Positions 16,314-25,134 are shown, counted from the stretch's first letter. The stretch is 28,288 bases of DNA from Aquirhabdus sp. (GCA_030150135.1 JASLGO010000133.1:1-28288); one strand, 5' to 3'. Made by a program: numbers and translations. Notes: a model not told the origin generated them from the sequence alone.

Positions 16314-17456
16314 CTATTTTAATTTAGGATCAAGCGCGTCACGCAGCGCATCAGTAAACAAAGAAAATGCCGTGACCAAGACCGCCATCGCCACACTCGC
16401 TGCGGTCATTTGCCACCATTTACCTAAAATGAGTTCATTCTGTGCCTCATTCAGCATGCTGCCCCATGAAACCACCCCGACAGGCACGCCGAATCCCAAA
16501 AAGCTTAAAATCACTTCAGCTTTAATAAAACCGACGACCAGAATCGACATTTGCACCAACGGTACATGGCTGATATTGGGGAAAATATGCACAAACATTT
16601 TGCGTAAATCACTCGCACCAATAGCGTCTGCCGCCAACACATATTCACGCAGCCGATGTTTAATATATTCAGCACGGACAAGACGATACGTTCCAGTCCA
16701 ACCCGTCAAACCCAAAATGAGTACAATCGACAAAATGCCTTTTTGTTGTAAAACCGCCGCCACAGCTAGGATTAATAATAAATAAGGAATCGAAGTAAAT
16801 ACGTTATAAAACCACTCCAGCGCCGCATCGACTCGCCCACCAAAATAACCTGAAAGCGCACCCAAAATTGTACCGATTACGACAGCCAGTAACGCAGCAA
16901 CTAAGCCGACCGTAATTGAAGTTTCAGAGCCTTTTATGGTTTTTTGGATAATGTCATGACCCCATTTATCCGCGCCAAAAGGTAAGGTTTGTTGACGTGC
17001 AACTGCTGCTGTTGATTGACCTTGCGCCAGTTTGGCGCGAATCTCAGTCATCTCAGACTGCAAAGGATCTGCAATGCCATAGTCATTGACGACAGGTTGA
17101 ACATTGGTCGCATTTTCTGCACGAAGCTGGTGAATAATATCCTTGAGCGGATCGACAGGATTCTCAGGTAAAGGAAGATTAGCCGTTGGTGTAGGGCTAA
17201 AACCTCGCTGCGCCTCAGTCTCAGCACCCATAAAAGTCGGCGGTGCATAGTTCACGCCAACTTCTTGATCCCAATGCTTTGCAACAAGACCTGTCACCGA
17301 CAGTACCAGCATCAGTAAATAGCCAACGACAATGACTAAGGCTCCCATCGCAATACGATCAGCGCGTAAACGCCGCCAAGCCAGTGCCCACAACCCCTGA
17401 GAACGTGATTGTTTAACCTGAATACGTTGTGCTGCATGCGTTGAACTTGGATTCAT
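16314..17456 (-). CDS. ABC importer permease, OppC/DppC type
   Basis: Inner-membrane permease subunit of 380 aa. A hydrophobic segment near residues 39-58 is followed by a long periplasmic region (about 60-165) rich in Pro, Asn and Gln. Then come LPFGADKWGHDI, the OppC family signature, and about five further membrane segments. The ATPase-coupling EAA-like loop is EYVLAADAIGASDLRKMFVHIFPN (given here only as a landmark near residue 275). The periplasmic region is clearly longer than in typical OppC (about 300 aa), perhaps for contact with the two different binding proteins (inference). It starts 11 bp after the OppB-type gene. Confidence 0.93.
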   Translation of the reverse strand: MNPSSTHAAQRIQVKQSRSQGLWALAWRRLRADRIAMGALVIVVGYLLMLVLSVTGLVAKHWDQEVGVNYAPPTFMGAETEAQRGFSPTPTANLPLPENPVDPLKDIIHQLRAENATNVQPVVNDYGIADPLQSEMTEIRAKLAQGQSTAAVARQQTLPFGADKWGHDIIQKTIKGSETSITVGLVAALLAVVIGTILGALSGYFGGRVDAALEWFYNVFTSIPYLLLILAVAAVLQQKGILSIVLILGLTGWTGTYRLVRAEYIKHRLREYVLAADAIGASDLRKMFVHIFPNISHVPLVQMSILVVGFIKAEVILSFLGFGVPVGVVSWGSMLNEAQNELILGKWWQMTAASVAMAVLVTAFSLFTDALRDALDPKLK

Positions 17457-17467
17457 AGATCAACGCC

Positions 17468-18406
17468 TCACTTCAACTGAACACGAGGATCAACGGCTTG
17501 ATACATCAGATCCGCCAGCAAATTAAAAATCATCGTCGCCGCAGCCACATAAACCGTAATCGCCTTAATCACAGGAAAATCACTACGCTCTACCGCCAGA
17601 ATGACCTCACGTCCAATTCCTGGAATCCCAAAAAAACGCTCAATCAGAAACGCACCAATCAGCAGAGAAGGTAAACTCGACATCACATCGGTAATCATCG
17701 GAATCGCAGCATTACGCAGCACATGCACCCATAGAATCCGCGATTCGCCCAAACCTTTTGCCCGCGCCGTGCGCACATAATCTTGATTAATCTCATCCAG
17801 CACGAAGGTACGATACAACCGCAAACTCGGCGCCAGACTCACCACCAACATAATCAAAATCGGCAATAATGAATAATGAAATAGATTCTCAGTGAAATGA
17901 TTACCCCAGCCTTGCACAGGGAAGAAATTCAGCTTATAGGCAAACCAATACTGAAACAGAATGATATAGACCAGAATACTAATCGACATCCCAACCGTAC
18001 ACGCCACCATGACCATTCGATCAGTCAACGAACCACGAACGAACGCAATAGCAAGTGCCAAGGCCACCGCAAAGAAGGTTTGCAGAATCGTCAAGGGAAT
18101 CAAAATCGTCAACGAGGGTCCAAGTCTTGTCAGAATGACCTGTGAGACGGACTCACCTGTACTCCAGCTTATCCCAAAATCAAAGGTCACGATTTGCTTA
18201 ATAAAAATCCATAACTGCACGTAATAAGGCTGGTCAATCCCGAGTTGTTTACGGATATTGGCAATTTGCTCTGGATTGGGCATTTTGCCCGCCAAAATAT
18301 ACGCAGGATCGCCACCCACCCAGTTAAAAAGAAAGAAAATCAAAAGAATAACGCCGAGCATCGTCGGAATCATTTGTCCTAAGCGGCGTAGAATATAAAC
18401 AGTCAT
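17468..18406 (-). CDS. ABC importer permease, OppB/DppB type
   Basis: Inner-membrane permease subunit of 312 aa, the normal length. It starts with the family N-terminal helix YILRRLGQMIPTMLGVILL, then GGDPAYILAGK and about six membrane segments. The ATPase-coupling loop is YVRTARAKGLGESRIL, followed by the conserved ERFFGIPGIGR near the C-terminus. AAGGA precedes the ATG by about 6 nt. It pairs with the OppC-type protein to form the channel. It lies 41 bp after the second binding-protein gene. Confidence 0.95.
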   Translation of the reverse strand: MTVYILRRLGQMIPTMLGVILLIFFLFNWVGGDPAYILAGKMPNPEQIANIRKQLGIDQPYYVQLWIFIKQIVTFDFGISWSTGESVSQVILTRLGPSLTILIPLTILQTFFAVALALAIAFVRGSLTDRMVMVACTVGMSISILVYIILFQYWFAYKLNFFPVQGWGNHFTENLFHYSLLPILIMLVVSLAPSLRLYRTFVLDEINQDYVRTARAKGLGESRILWVHVLRNAAIPMITDVMSSLPSLLIGAFLIERFFGIPGIGREVILAVERSDFPVIKAITVYVAAATMIFNLLADLMYQAVDPRVQLK

Positions 18407-18447
18407 CGCTATCCTTGCTGATTTTCTAAACTAAATTAACCCTTACC

Positions 18448-20268
18448 CTAACGCGGCTTAATATCAAAATACAAAAATTCCGCTGGCAACACAGGATGTT
18501 TCTTAAAACCAATCACGCGTGGTTGCGCCAACATATTGCGGTAGCGTGCATAACCAACGCGTATTGGCGCATAGACTTCTAAAATCCGCGTCATTTTGTG
18601 ATACAGCAAATCACGCTCTGGGCCTGCTGGCAACTGCTTCGATTGTTCATACAACTGATCATATTCTGGAATCGCTGCACAGCCGCCATTGGTACTGTGA
18701 ATATTGCCACCATAAAACAACTGCATGAAATTATCCCCATCTGGATAATCCGCATACCACGGCGCAGTACGACTCTGAATCTGGCAATCCTTCTCGGCTT
18801 TCAGCAAATCAGGAAATGGTTTGATATCTGCCACCATGTGAATATGAATCGTGTCGTAGGTCTTTTTCCACATTTCAGCCTGCGCCTGACTATTTGACCC
18901 AGCACGCACTGAATAATGAATCACAAGTGGCTTACCATCAGGCAAAGTTCGCCAACCGTCTAGGCCTTGCTTATAGCCAAACTTATCCAACAAGGCATTC
19001 GCTACTTTAGGTTCGTATTGCACACTACTTTTGTACTCAGGATCGTAACCGACCACGCTCGGTGGAATTGGATATTGCAATGGAATTGCATCACCATTCC
19101 ACACCACTTTAATCTCTTGATTGACATCGTGTGCCATCGCAATGGCACGACGTAATGCGATTTTCTCTTTACTCATGCCGCCCAAAACTGGATCGCGCAT
19201 ATTCCAATAATAAGAACTCAACTCAGGATCAACAATACGCGAGAGCTGTATACCCTTCTGCGCCAGCTCAGGCTTGAGTTTACCGCCAGACAAGGCTTGT
19301 GGAACGAGTGGGCCTTCGAGTTGAAATAAGTCCACTTCATCTTTTTGAAATGCTAACCAGCGCGACTGATCTTCGAGCATATCACTGATTTCAATCCGAC
19401 CAATTTGCGGCATGTGCTTGCCTTTCATTTCAGCAACAATCGCTTGATCTTCTGGGTCAGAACTTGCCTGAAAGTTCCAGATATAACCACGATATTGAGG
19501 GTTTGCAGTCAACACTATCTGAGAACCTGGAACCCATGAAGTCAACTGATAAGGCCCTGTGCCCACAGGATGACCCATTACCCAGCCCTGACTGTCGTGG
19601 TATTTCTCAATGACTTCACGCGCAACTGCCGCCGCAGGTTCATGCGCGAGAATCATGCCAAAATTAAAATCTGGTTTGAGCAAATGAATCTTGAGCGTAT
19701 AACGATCCACTAACTCAAGCCCAGTCACAGGCACATCATAATCAAATTGCCCTGTTTTCTTCGCTTGGTCAATCAGTGCATCCATCCCGACAATCTTGCC
19801 TTCAAGCATCCAGCCATTTGGGGAATGGACTTTAGGATCAAGTAAACGCTTAAACGAATAAGCATAATCCGCCATCGTCAACTCACGCGCTTTGCCAGCA
19901 AACGCGGCATCAGGAGTGAAATAAATACCTTTTTTCAAACGAATCGTATACGTCTTACCGCCATCACTGACCTCTGGCAACGCCTCAGCCGTTAGCGGAA
20001 CCAATTTGACAGGACGCGCCAAATAATCGTAGGTATACAACATCTCGAAGATGGATTGAATCACTGCGGAAGAATACAAATCATTGATCGCCGCGGGATC
20101 AAATCCCGTTTCAGCAGCAGGAAAGACATAACGTAAGACTTTATGCGGATCAGCAGGTGAAGTCTGCGGCACGGCATTGGCTTGTATGGAAAAAACACAT
20201 GCAAGACAACCCAATAGAGACTGAATTGATTGACGTCTCATGGATTTGCGTCTCAATGCCTGATTCAT
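18448..20268 (-). CDS. Periplasmic peptide-binding protein 2 (SBP family 5)
   Basis: Solute receptor of the ABC importer, 606 aa, with a basic N-terminus and a hydrophobic signal ending at ANA (about residue 32). The conserved core of the OppA/DppA class is visible: VSDGGKTYTIRLKKGIYF, DYAYSFKRLLDP, PVGTGPYQL, and the C-terminal AEMWKKTYDTIHIH and WYADYPDGDNFMQLF. The stop codon of the preceding gene directly touches its ATG (TAAATG), and GAGAAG inside that gene serves as Shine-Dalgarno, so translation is coupled. It is a close paralogue of the preceding gene. The ligand is unknown. Confidence 0.93.
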   Translation of the reverse strand: MNQALRRKSMRRQSIQSLLGCLACVFSIQANAVPQTSPADPHKVLRYVFPAAETGFDPAAINDLYSSAVIQSIFEMLYTYDYLARPVKLVPLTAEALPEVSDGGKTYTIRLKKGIYFTPDAAFAGKARELTMADYAYSFKRLLDPKVHSPNGWMLEGKIVGMDALIDQAKKTGQFDYDVPVTGLELVDRYTLKIHLLKPDFNFGMILAHEPAAAVAREVIEKYHDSQGWVMGHPVGTGPYQLTSWVPGSQIVLTANPQYRGYIWNFQASSDPEDQAIVAEMKGKHMPQIGRIEISDMLEDQSRWLAFQKDEVDLFQLEGPLVPQALSGGKLKPELAQKGIQLSRIVDPELSSYYWNMRDPVLGGMSKEKIALRRAIAMAHDVNQEIKVVWNGDAIPLQYPIPPSVVGYDPEYKSSVQYEPKVANALLDKFGYKQGLDGWRTLPDGKPLVIHYSVRAGSNSQAQAEMWKKTYDTIHIHMVADIKPFPDLLKAEKDCQIQSRTAPWYADYPDGDNFMQLFYGGNIHSTNGGCAAIPEYDQLYEQSKQLPAGPERDLLYHKMTRILEVYAPIRVGYARYRNMLAQPRVIGFKKHPVLPAEFLYFDIKPR

Positions 20269-22116
20269 TTAGTGCTTCTCAACATCAAGATATTGCCAAA
20301 TATTGGCTAAAATAGGATGCCGCTTATAGCCTTTCACCCAAGGACGAACCATTGAATTGCTCACCCGCGAAACGCCAAGCAACCAAGCACTATCGGCTTC
20401 AACTTGTCGATTCATTTGCACATACAACTGGTTACGGGCCTCACTCGGCGGTAATGATTTCGCTTTTTCATATAGCGCATCAAACGCTGGCGAAGAATAG
20501 CAACCATGATTTCCCTGACCTGAATTTGGACCATAAAGAAGCTGCATAAAATTATCCCCTTCTGGATAATCTGCAATCCAAGCCCCGCCCCACATCATCA
20601 GTTTGCACTGTGTTGCGGATTTTAAATTATCCGCAAAATTACTCACAGGAAACGTCACATGGATGCCAATCTTATCTAGACCATGCTGCCAAATCTCAGA
20701 CATTTGCTGAGAAGTACTATCCGCTTCTGTCGTGATTTTGAGTAATAATGGCTGACCATTGGGTAATGTCCGATAACCATCACTGCCACGTTTATACCCA
20801 AAATGATCCAACAACTTATTGGCAAGATCAGGATCATAACCCACACTACTTCGATAACTCGGATCATGCCCAACAACACCATCTGGAATAATCATTTCTG
20901 CTTTGATAGCTTGTTTTTTTCTCACAATTTCGAGTTCATCCGCCGTGTTATACGACATGATAATCGCCCGACGTAACGCAATCTTATCCAGACTATTTCC
21001 GCCAATCACAGGATCTTTATAATTCAGAATTGTGTATGTCACCTCTGGCTCAATACTCCGATTCAATAAAATTCCTTGCTGTGCAAAATCAGGTTTCAAC
21101 ACCGTTCCATCTAAAGCAATCGGAGCAAAACTCGCAGGAATCGACATCATATCGAGTTGCTTGCCCTGAAACGCCAACCAGCTTGATTGAGCCTCCTCAA
21201 TCACACTAATTTCAACCCGCCCAACCTGTGGCATTTTCTTGCCTTGCATATCACGCACAAGCTGCTTATCCCACGCATCATCCGTCGGCTTAAAATCCCA
21301 AATAAAAGGACGATAATTCGGATTTGCAACCAAAACCGTTTTGCTACGCGGAACATAGGTTTGCAACATATAAGGTCCTGTACCCACAGGATGTTGACTA
21401 ATTTGCACGCCGTAATGTTCAACCACCTCGCGTGCTACTGCTCCAAAGCCACTATAAGCCATGATGTATAAAAAATTATAATCAGGTTGTTTTAAGGTAA
21501 TACGTAGCGTATATCGATCAGGCGTTTCCAAGCCGCGAACAGGCGCATCATAATCAAAACGCCCTAACTGCTTCGCCCTCTTCAACTCAAAATCCATCCC
21601 TTCGATTTTGCCACTTAAGAAACTGGCAGATGGAGAATGGTTCTTAGGATCAAGGAAACGTTTAAACGTATAAGCATAATCCTGAGCCGTCAGCTCGCGT
21701 TTCATACCTTTAAACGCAGGATCAGGTGCAAAATAAACACCTTTTTTAATATGAAAAATATAGACCTTACCACCATCACTCACGATAGGCATTGTTTCAG
21801 CAGTATTCGGAACCAGTTTGGCAGGACGCGCCAGATAATCATAAGTCAGCAGCGGTTCCTGAATCGCACTCGCCACGATAGCCGAATAATAATTCGCTGT
21901 ACGCACCATATCGAAACCATCATCGGCACCTGGGAACGCGATACGAATTACCTTATTCGGATCAGCAGGATTTGTTGTTGCGGATGCTGTGGAAATGAAA
22001 GTCAGAGAAAAAATACAAGTCGCGAAAACCACGAATGAATTGAACTGAAACAATGAACTCGCCAAACGTTGAAAGGCGCGTCGAGAAGAAACCGCATATC
22101 GAACTAAATCAGCCAT
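20269..22116 (-). CDS. Periplasmic peptide-binding protein 1 (SBP family 5)
   Basis: First gene of the ABC importer operon; 615 aa from ATG 22116. A long basic N-terminus (with RRAFQR) precedes a hydrophobic stretch and an ASA cleavage site. The core matches the class: TYDYLARPAKLVPNTAE, DYAYTFKRFLDP, PVGTGPYML, WIADYPEGDNFMQL. The frame extends to a TTG at 22137, but AGAAGG with proper spacing points to 22116. A second ATG at 22120 lies out of frame and would make only a three-residue peptide (ATG GAT GGC TGA) over the true start. This gene and the next share most landmark motifs in the same order and arose by tandem duplication. Confidence 0.92.
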   Translation of the reverse strand: MADLVRYAVSSRRAFQRLASSLFQFNSFVVFATCIFSLTFISTASATTNPADPNKVIRIAFPGADDGFDMVRTANYYSAIVASAIQEPLLTYDYLARPAKLVPNTAETMPIVSDGGKVYIFHIKKGVYFAPDPAFKGMKRELTAQDYAYTFKRFLDPKNHSPSASFLSGKIEGMDFELKRAKQLGRFDYDAPVRGLETPDRYTLRITLKQPDYNFLYIMAYSGFGAVAREVVEHYGVQISQHPVGTGPYMLQTYVPRSKTVLVANPNYRPFIWDFKPTDDAWDKQLVRDMQGKKMPQVGRVEISVIEEAQSSWLAFQGKQLDMMSIPASFAPIALDGTVLKPDFAQQGILLNRSIEPEVTYTILNYKDPVIGGNSLDKIALRRAIIMSYNTADELEIVRKKQAIKAEMIIPDGVVGHDPSYRSSVGYDPDLANKLLDHFGYKRGSDGYRTLPNGQPLLLKITTEADSTSQQMSEIWQHGLDKIGIHVTFPVSNFADNLKSATQCKLMMWGGAWIADYPEGDNFMQLLYGPNSGQGNHGCYSSPAFDALYEKAKSLPPSEARNQLYVQMNRQVEADSAWLLGVSRVSNSMVRPWVKGYKRHPILANIWQYLDVEKH

Positions 22117-22137
22117 CCATGACCTTCTTATATTCAA

Positions 22138-22210
22138 ATTTTATAATCGCTTCTAGCTCCTTCCACCTCGGAGGGAGAGTTGAAATGGAAAAAGTGTTGA
22201 ATGTTTTTCT
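22138..22210. repeat. Palindromic repeat fragment upstream of the peptide-importer operon
   Basis: CTCCTTCCACCTCGGAGGGAG near 22155-22175 is an imperfect palindrome of the same style as the other intergenic repeats. It is followed by TGTTGAATGTTTTTCTCC, which parallels TGCTGAATGCTTTTCTCC at 11164-11181. A possible -10 for the operon (TATAA on the minus strand near 22141-22146) lies at its edge, without a good -35. Confidence 0.45.
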
Positions 22211-22401
22211 CCTTCAGGGCATAAGTATCTATACAAGTTTTAATAGTTTAATTTTACAGATGCTTTCAAATCTCCCCTTGCCCCTCTTTTTCTAAAGAGG
22301 GGGTAAAAGCTCCTTCCTTTAGAAAAGGAAGGTTGGGATGGATTTGACAGGCATACGATCAATAAACCTCAGAAGATGCGTAGATACTTTTGCCCTGAAG
22401 G
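22211..22401. mobile_element. MITE-like element with 21-bp terminal inverted repeats
   Basis: The left end 22211-22231 (CCTTCAGGGC then ATAAGTATCTA) is the inverted copy of the right end 22381-22401 with one mismatch in 21. The 191-bp element has no ORF of note. It contains two internal palindromes, CCTCTTT/AAAGAGG near 22283-22302 and CTTTAG/CTAAAG-type repeats with CCTTCCTTT/AAAGGAAGG near 22312-22333. A degenerate copy in the opposite orientation is at 5208-5407. Outside the ends, TTGAATGTTTTTCTCCTTC and GAAGACTTCAC recall the flanks of the 11165-11290 repeat. It lies between fur and the peptide-importer operon, so it probably affects the 3' end of fur or the promoter of the operon. Confidence 0.7.
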
Positions 22402-22456
22402 GGAAGACTTCACAGCACTTTTGGAAATATATTTCTATCTCTTAAATCCAAAAAAA

Positions 22457-22897
22457 TCACTTCCGCTTCTTACGCGCCTCAACACAAGCAGGCTTATCAC
22501 ATAACACATAAAGATTCAGCGAATGTCCAGTCAACTCAAAACCCAAACGCTCCGCAACCGCATGTTGCTCTGCCTCAATGAGCGGACTACTGAACTCAAC
22601 CACACGACCGCAATTTTGACATACGATATGATCATGATGATCGGCTTGAGTGATCTCAAACACCGAGTAGTTATTTTCAAACTGATGGCGTTCAATGATT
22701 CCTGCGGTCTCAAACTGGGTCAAGACACGATAAACAGTTGCCAAACCAACGTCTTCGCCTTGCTCAAGCAGCGTTTTATAAATATCTTCCGCACTCAAAT
22801 GATGCTCTGATGCTTGTTCAAGCAACTCAAGAATTTTGACTCGCGGTAACGTAACTTTTAATCCAGCTTTACGTAAATCTTGATTCGTAATCGACAT
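22457..22897 (-). CDS. fur: Ferric uptake regulator Fur
   Basis: Iron-dependent dimeric repressor of iron uptake and storage genes; 146 aa. The N-terminal winged helix (about 1-80) includes GLKVTLPRVKILELLE and the recognition region DVGLATVYRVLTQFETAGII. The C-terminal metal and dimerisation domain has HHDH (87-90), the structural zinc pair C93/C96, H125 and the second pair C133/C138, the same spacing as in E. coli Fur. It is divergent from bamE, an arrangement common in Acinetobacter and Pseudomonas. I found no good match to the Fur operator in the 278-bp divergent region, so autoregulation is not supported. Confidence 0.97.
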   Translation of the reverse strand: MSITNQDLRKAGLKVTLPRVKILELLEQASEHHLSAEDIYKTLLEQGEDVGLATVYRVLTQFETAGIIERHQFENNYSVFEITQADHHDHIVCQNCGRVVEFSSPLIEAEQHAVAERLGFELTGHSLNLYVLCDKPACVEARKKRK

Positions 22898-23083
22898 AAC
22901 AGATCCATCATGGGCAGTACAGTAAAGGCATGGTAATATGCCTAGCGTGCATTAATTTAATTAAATAGACATTCTAAGATGTTAACTATTTGCTACCAAA
23001 AACATGCGTATAGTTTAGCCCAGAACGGCAAACAACATCTAGAATACTCGTAACTAGAATATTCACAAGCTAGTCCATGTATC

Positions 23084-23112
23084 TTGGTAACAAATCGTCT
23101 ATCGCTTATACC
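23084..23112 (+). promoter_or_regulatory. Possible sigma-70 promoter of bamE
   Basis: TTGGTA (23084-23089), 17-nt spacer, TATACC (23107-23112). Both hexamers are imperfect. It would start transcription near 23119, giving a leader of about 57 nt to the ATG at 23176. Confidence 0.35.
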
Positions 23113-23175
23113 ATAGACTATAGCAATCCACAGATCATTAAACACATAGTCAAAAGATGGGGCAAGTGTATCAAA

Positions 23176-23637
23176 ATGCAAAAATTCATGCTGACTCACA
23201 TTACTGTGGGAATCCTCGCAGTATCCTTACTCAGCTTATCGCAAAGCGCATGTTCAGTGTTTGGCGTGTATAAGATTGATATTCCACAAGGTACTCCACT
23301 GACCAGAGAAAAAGCATCTGAAGTCAAAATTGGCATGACCATGCAACAAGTACGCTATCTCATCGGATCGCCTGCAATTACAGATACACTAAACCCAAAT
23401 CGCTGGGATTATGTCTACACCTATATTCCAGGAACGCTGGCAGTTAAAGCAGGCTTAAAACCGACAAGCGGTCAACACCTGACCGTGACATTTGACAATT
23501 CAGGAAAAGTGATTGACATCAAAGGTGTGGATACGTTCCCAACTGAACAGCCTGGACTTCCAGAAAGCCAAGATCCTTCATTATCAAAACCACAATCTGT
23601 AGATTACGATTCAGGTCGTCCACACAAACAAGGTTGA
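23176..23637 (+). CDS. bamE: Outer-membrane assembly lipoprotein BamE (OmlA/SmpA)
   Basis: Accessory lipoprotein of the BAM complex that inserts beta-barrel proteins into the outer membrane; 153 aa from ATG 23176. A hydrophobic signal leads to QSACSVFG, with Cys as the likely lipid anchor. The SmpA/OmlA domain follows: VYKIDIPQGTPLTREKASEV, then GMTMQQVRYLIGSP, LNPNRWDYVYTYIPG and LTVTFDNSGKVIDIKG. Gln at lipobox position -3 (QSAC) is unusual, since Leu is the norm. The frame opens upstream at 23077, but those 33 residues precede an obvious signal peptide. It shares an intergenic region with fur and converges on rnfH. Confidence 0.93.
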   Translation: MQKFMLTHITVGILAVSLLSLSQSACSVFGVYKIDIPQGTPLTREKASEVKIGMTMQQVRYLIGSPAITDTLNPNRWDYVYTYIPGTLAVKAGLKPTSGQHLTVTFDNSGKVIDIKGVDTFPTEQPGLPESQDPSLSKPQSVDYDSGRPHKQG

Positions 23638-23707
23638 TCGACCAGAGTGTGTTGACATTTGGTCTTTGGGATGAAAAATGAGATAAATTGCCAACACGCC
23701 CTAATAT

Positions 23708-24037
23708 CTACAAACGGCGTTTCATTCTCCCCACTGGATGTGCTCTAGCACGTGCACGGCGCACATCCATTGGACTGAGAATTAACGGTTGATACAGTTC
23801 CAATCGATCACCATCCTGCAAAATATATTGCTCAGGATGACTAATCTTCTGGCTAAAAACACCCATCATAGGCAATGACTGTGACTCATTCTGCAAGCCG
23901 TGTGATCTCAAAAAATCTGCCGCAGTCATGCCTTGCTCAATCTGATAAAGTTGAGCAATAGGCTTACCCTGCGCGTCAACTCGCGCGCAGACGATTTCAA
24001 TTAAAGTTTTTTCAAGAGAATGTTGTTCAATAGTCAT
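23708..24037 (-). CDS. rnfH: RnfH family ubiquitin-like protein
   Basis: A small beta-grasp protein (109 aa) of the RnfH/UPF0125 family, conserved beside bamE and ratA or fur in many gammaproteobacteria; its role is unproven. The family landmarks are visible: IEIVCARVDAQGKPIAQLYQ, GMTAADFLRSHGL, MGVFSQKI, QDGDRLELYQPLILSPMDVR, and a basic tail ending MKRRL. ATG 24037 lies 5 bp after the stop of the upstream membrane-protein gene and has no clear Shine-Dalgarno, so it is probably translated by coupling. The longer frame to 24133 overlaps that gene and is rejected. Confidence 0.9.
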   Translation of the reverse strand: MTIEQHSLEKTLIEIVCARVDAQGKPIAQLYQIEQGMTAADFLRSHGLQNESQSLPMMGVFSQKISHPEQYILQDGDRLELYQPLILSPMDVRRARARAHPVGRMKRRL

Positions 24038-24042
24038 CGCAA

Positions 24043-25134
24043 TTATTGAATCCACGCGATGTATTGCTGCGCTACGCCCACCAGCGCAATCACTGAAGCA
24101 AGAGGAATAGCCAATCGGACCATCACGCGCCAAAGGTTATACAATCCTTCATTATTGAAATCTAACGCCTTACGCAAATGGCTGCTTTTCATTTTCCAAC
24201 CTGCGAATACCGCATAAACCATGGGAACAATCATCCCAAGCGCAAGTGTCACAGTCAGCAAAGTCGTTTTGATTGGTAAAGTCCAAACCGCTAAACTCGC
24301 TAAAAGAACAACCCAAGTCACAACTACAGGAAAACCTCGCGCAACCAATTGTTGACGCGCAAATGCCAATAACATCGCAGCACCACTCAGCAATGCCAAA
24401 CTATAAACCACACCACCAACAGCATCTTGATTTAAGCTCACCAATCCAAAAGCAACGACAACACCACCAACGACTTGCGCAATCCAGATCGGTAAAATTT
24501 TATAACGCGCTGAGTCGGTTTGAGTTAATGCCGTTTGCCAATAAATCCCCAGACCTACACCTGTCGCTACCACCGCCAATTCAACCGCACCAGCCCATTC
24601 GGCAAATGCAAAATGAGTTCCTTGCCACACTGTCGCCGTAGGATGTAATACGCCGAGACCCATCAACACAGCCACAAGTAAAGTCCCAATCACAGGCAGC
24701 CACTTGGATACATAAGACAAAGCCGCAACACACACAATCACAATATATGGCAATACGGTATGAACAGCATTCAAACCATCATTAGATTTCAATAGCGCAA
24801 AAACAGAGCTACTTGCCTGCGAACTTAATGCACCCGCCAATAGCAAAGTTGTTCCCAGCGCCAACCAACCTACGCTCCGCCAGCGTGTACTCACATCGGC
24901 ATCACGCGTCAATGCAGGTAAAGCCTGTAATGGCGTGGCTTTAGTCCGCTTTGCCAATGCCGACTCAAGCAACAAAATCGGTAAGGTCAACACGACCATA
25001 CAACCCAGCCAAACCAACCAGAAATCAATTTGATGCACCGCTTGAGTAGTCACTAAGGTTTCAACTCGCCCCGCCAACAACACCATGAGCAAAAACGTGA
25101 GCAACACGCCCTGAAATCGATTTAAAAACGCCAT
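24043..25134 (-). CDS. Divergent NSS-like (sodium symporter family) membrane protein
   Basis: An integral membrane protein of 363 aa with about ten hydrophobic segments. The stretch LTLPILLLESALAKRTKATP and the later WRSVGWLALG resemble TM2 to TM3 of neurotransmitter:sodium symporters (consensus P-LLLE-ALG-R). The rest is only loosely similar. The first membrane segment lacks the G-SAxGLGN unwound motif that binds sodium and substrate, and the protein is shorter than the usual 440-500 aa. Transport activity is therefore doubtful, and it may have become a regulator or a protein partner (inference). AAGAGAT precedes ATG 25134 by about 8 nt. It is the first gene of a unit with rnfH. Confidence 0.6.
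   Translation of the reverse strand: MAFLNRFQGVLLTFLLMVLLAGRVETLVTTQAVHQIDFWLVWLGCMVVLTLPILLLESALAKRTKATPLQALPALTRDADVSTRWRSVGWLALGTTLLLAGALSSQASSSVFALLKSNDGLNAVHTVLPYIVIVCVAALSYVSKWLPVIGTLLVAVLMGLGVLHPTATVWQGTHFAFAEWAGAVELAVVATGVGLGIYWQTALTQTDSARYKILPIWIAQVVGGVVVAFGLVSLNQDAVGGVVYSLALLSGAAMLLAFARQQLVARGFPVVVTWVVLLASLAVWTLPIKTTLLTVTLALGMIVPMVYAVFAGWKMKSSHLRKALDFNNEGLYNLWRVMVRLAIPLASVIALVGVAQQYIAWIQ

Noticed and set aside
22898..23175. Fur operator in the fur/bamE divergent region
   Set aside because: No 19-bp match to the GATAATGATAATCATTATC-type box; only AT-rich runs and a 6-bp palindrome at 22926-22943.
23638..23707. Terminator between convergent bamE and rnfH
   Set aside because: Only a 5-bp stem (GACCA/TGGTC) with a long loop and no T-run.
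24038..24133. Longer start of rnfH at 24133
   Set aside because: It would overlap the upstream membrane-protein gene by about 90 bases; the family N-terminus fits ATG 24037.
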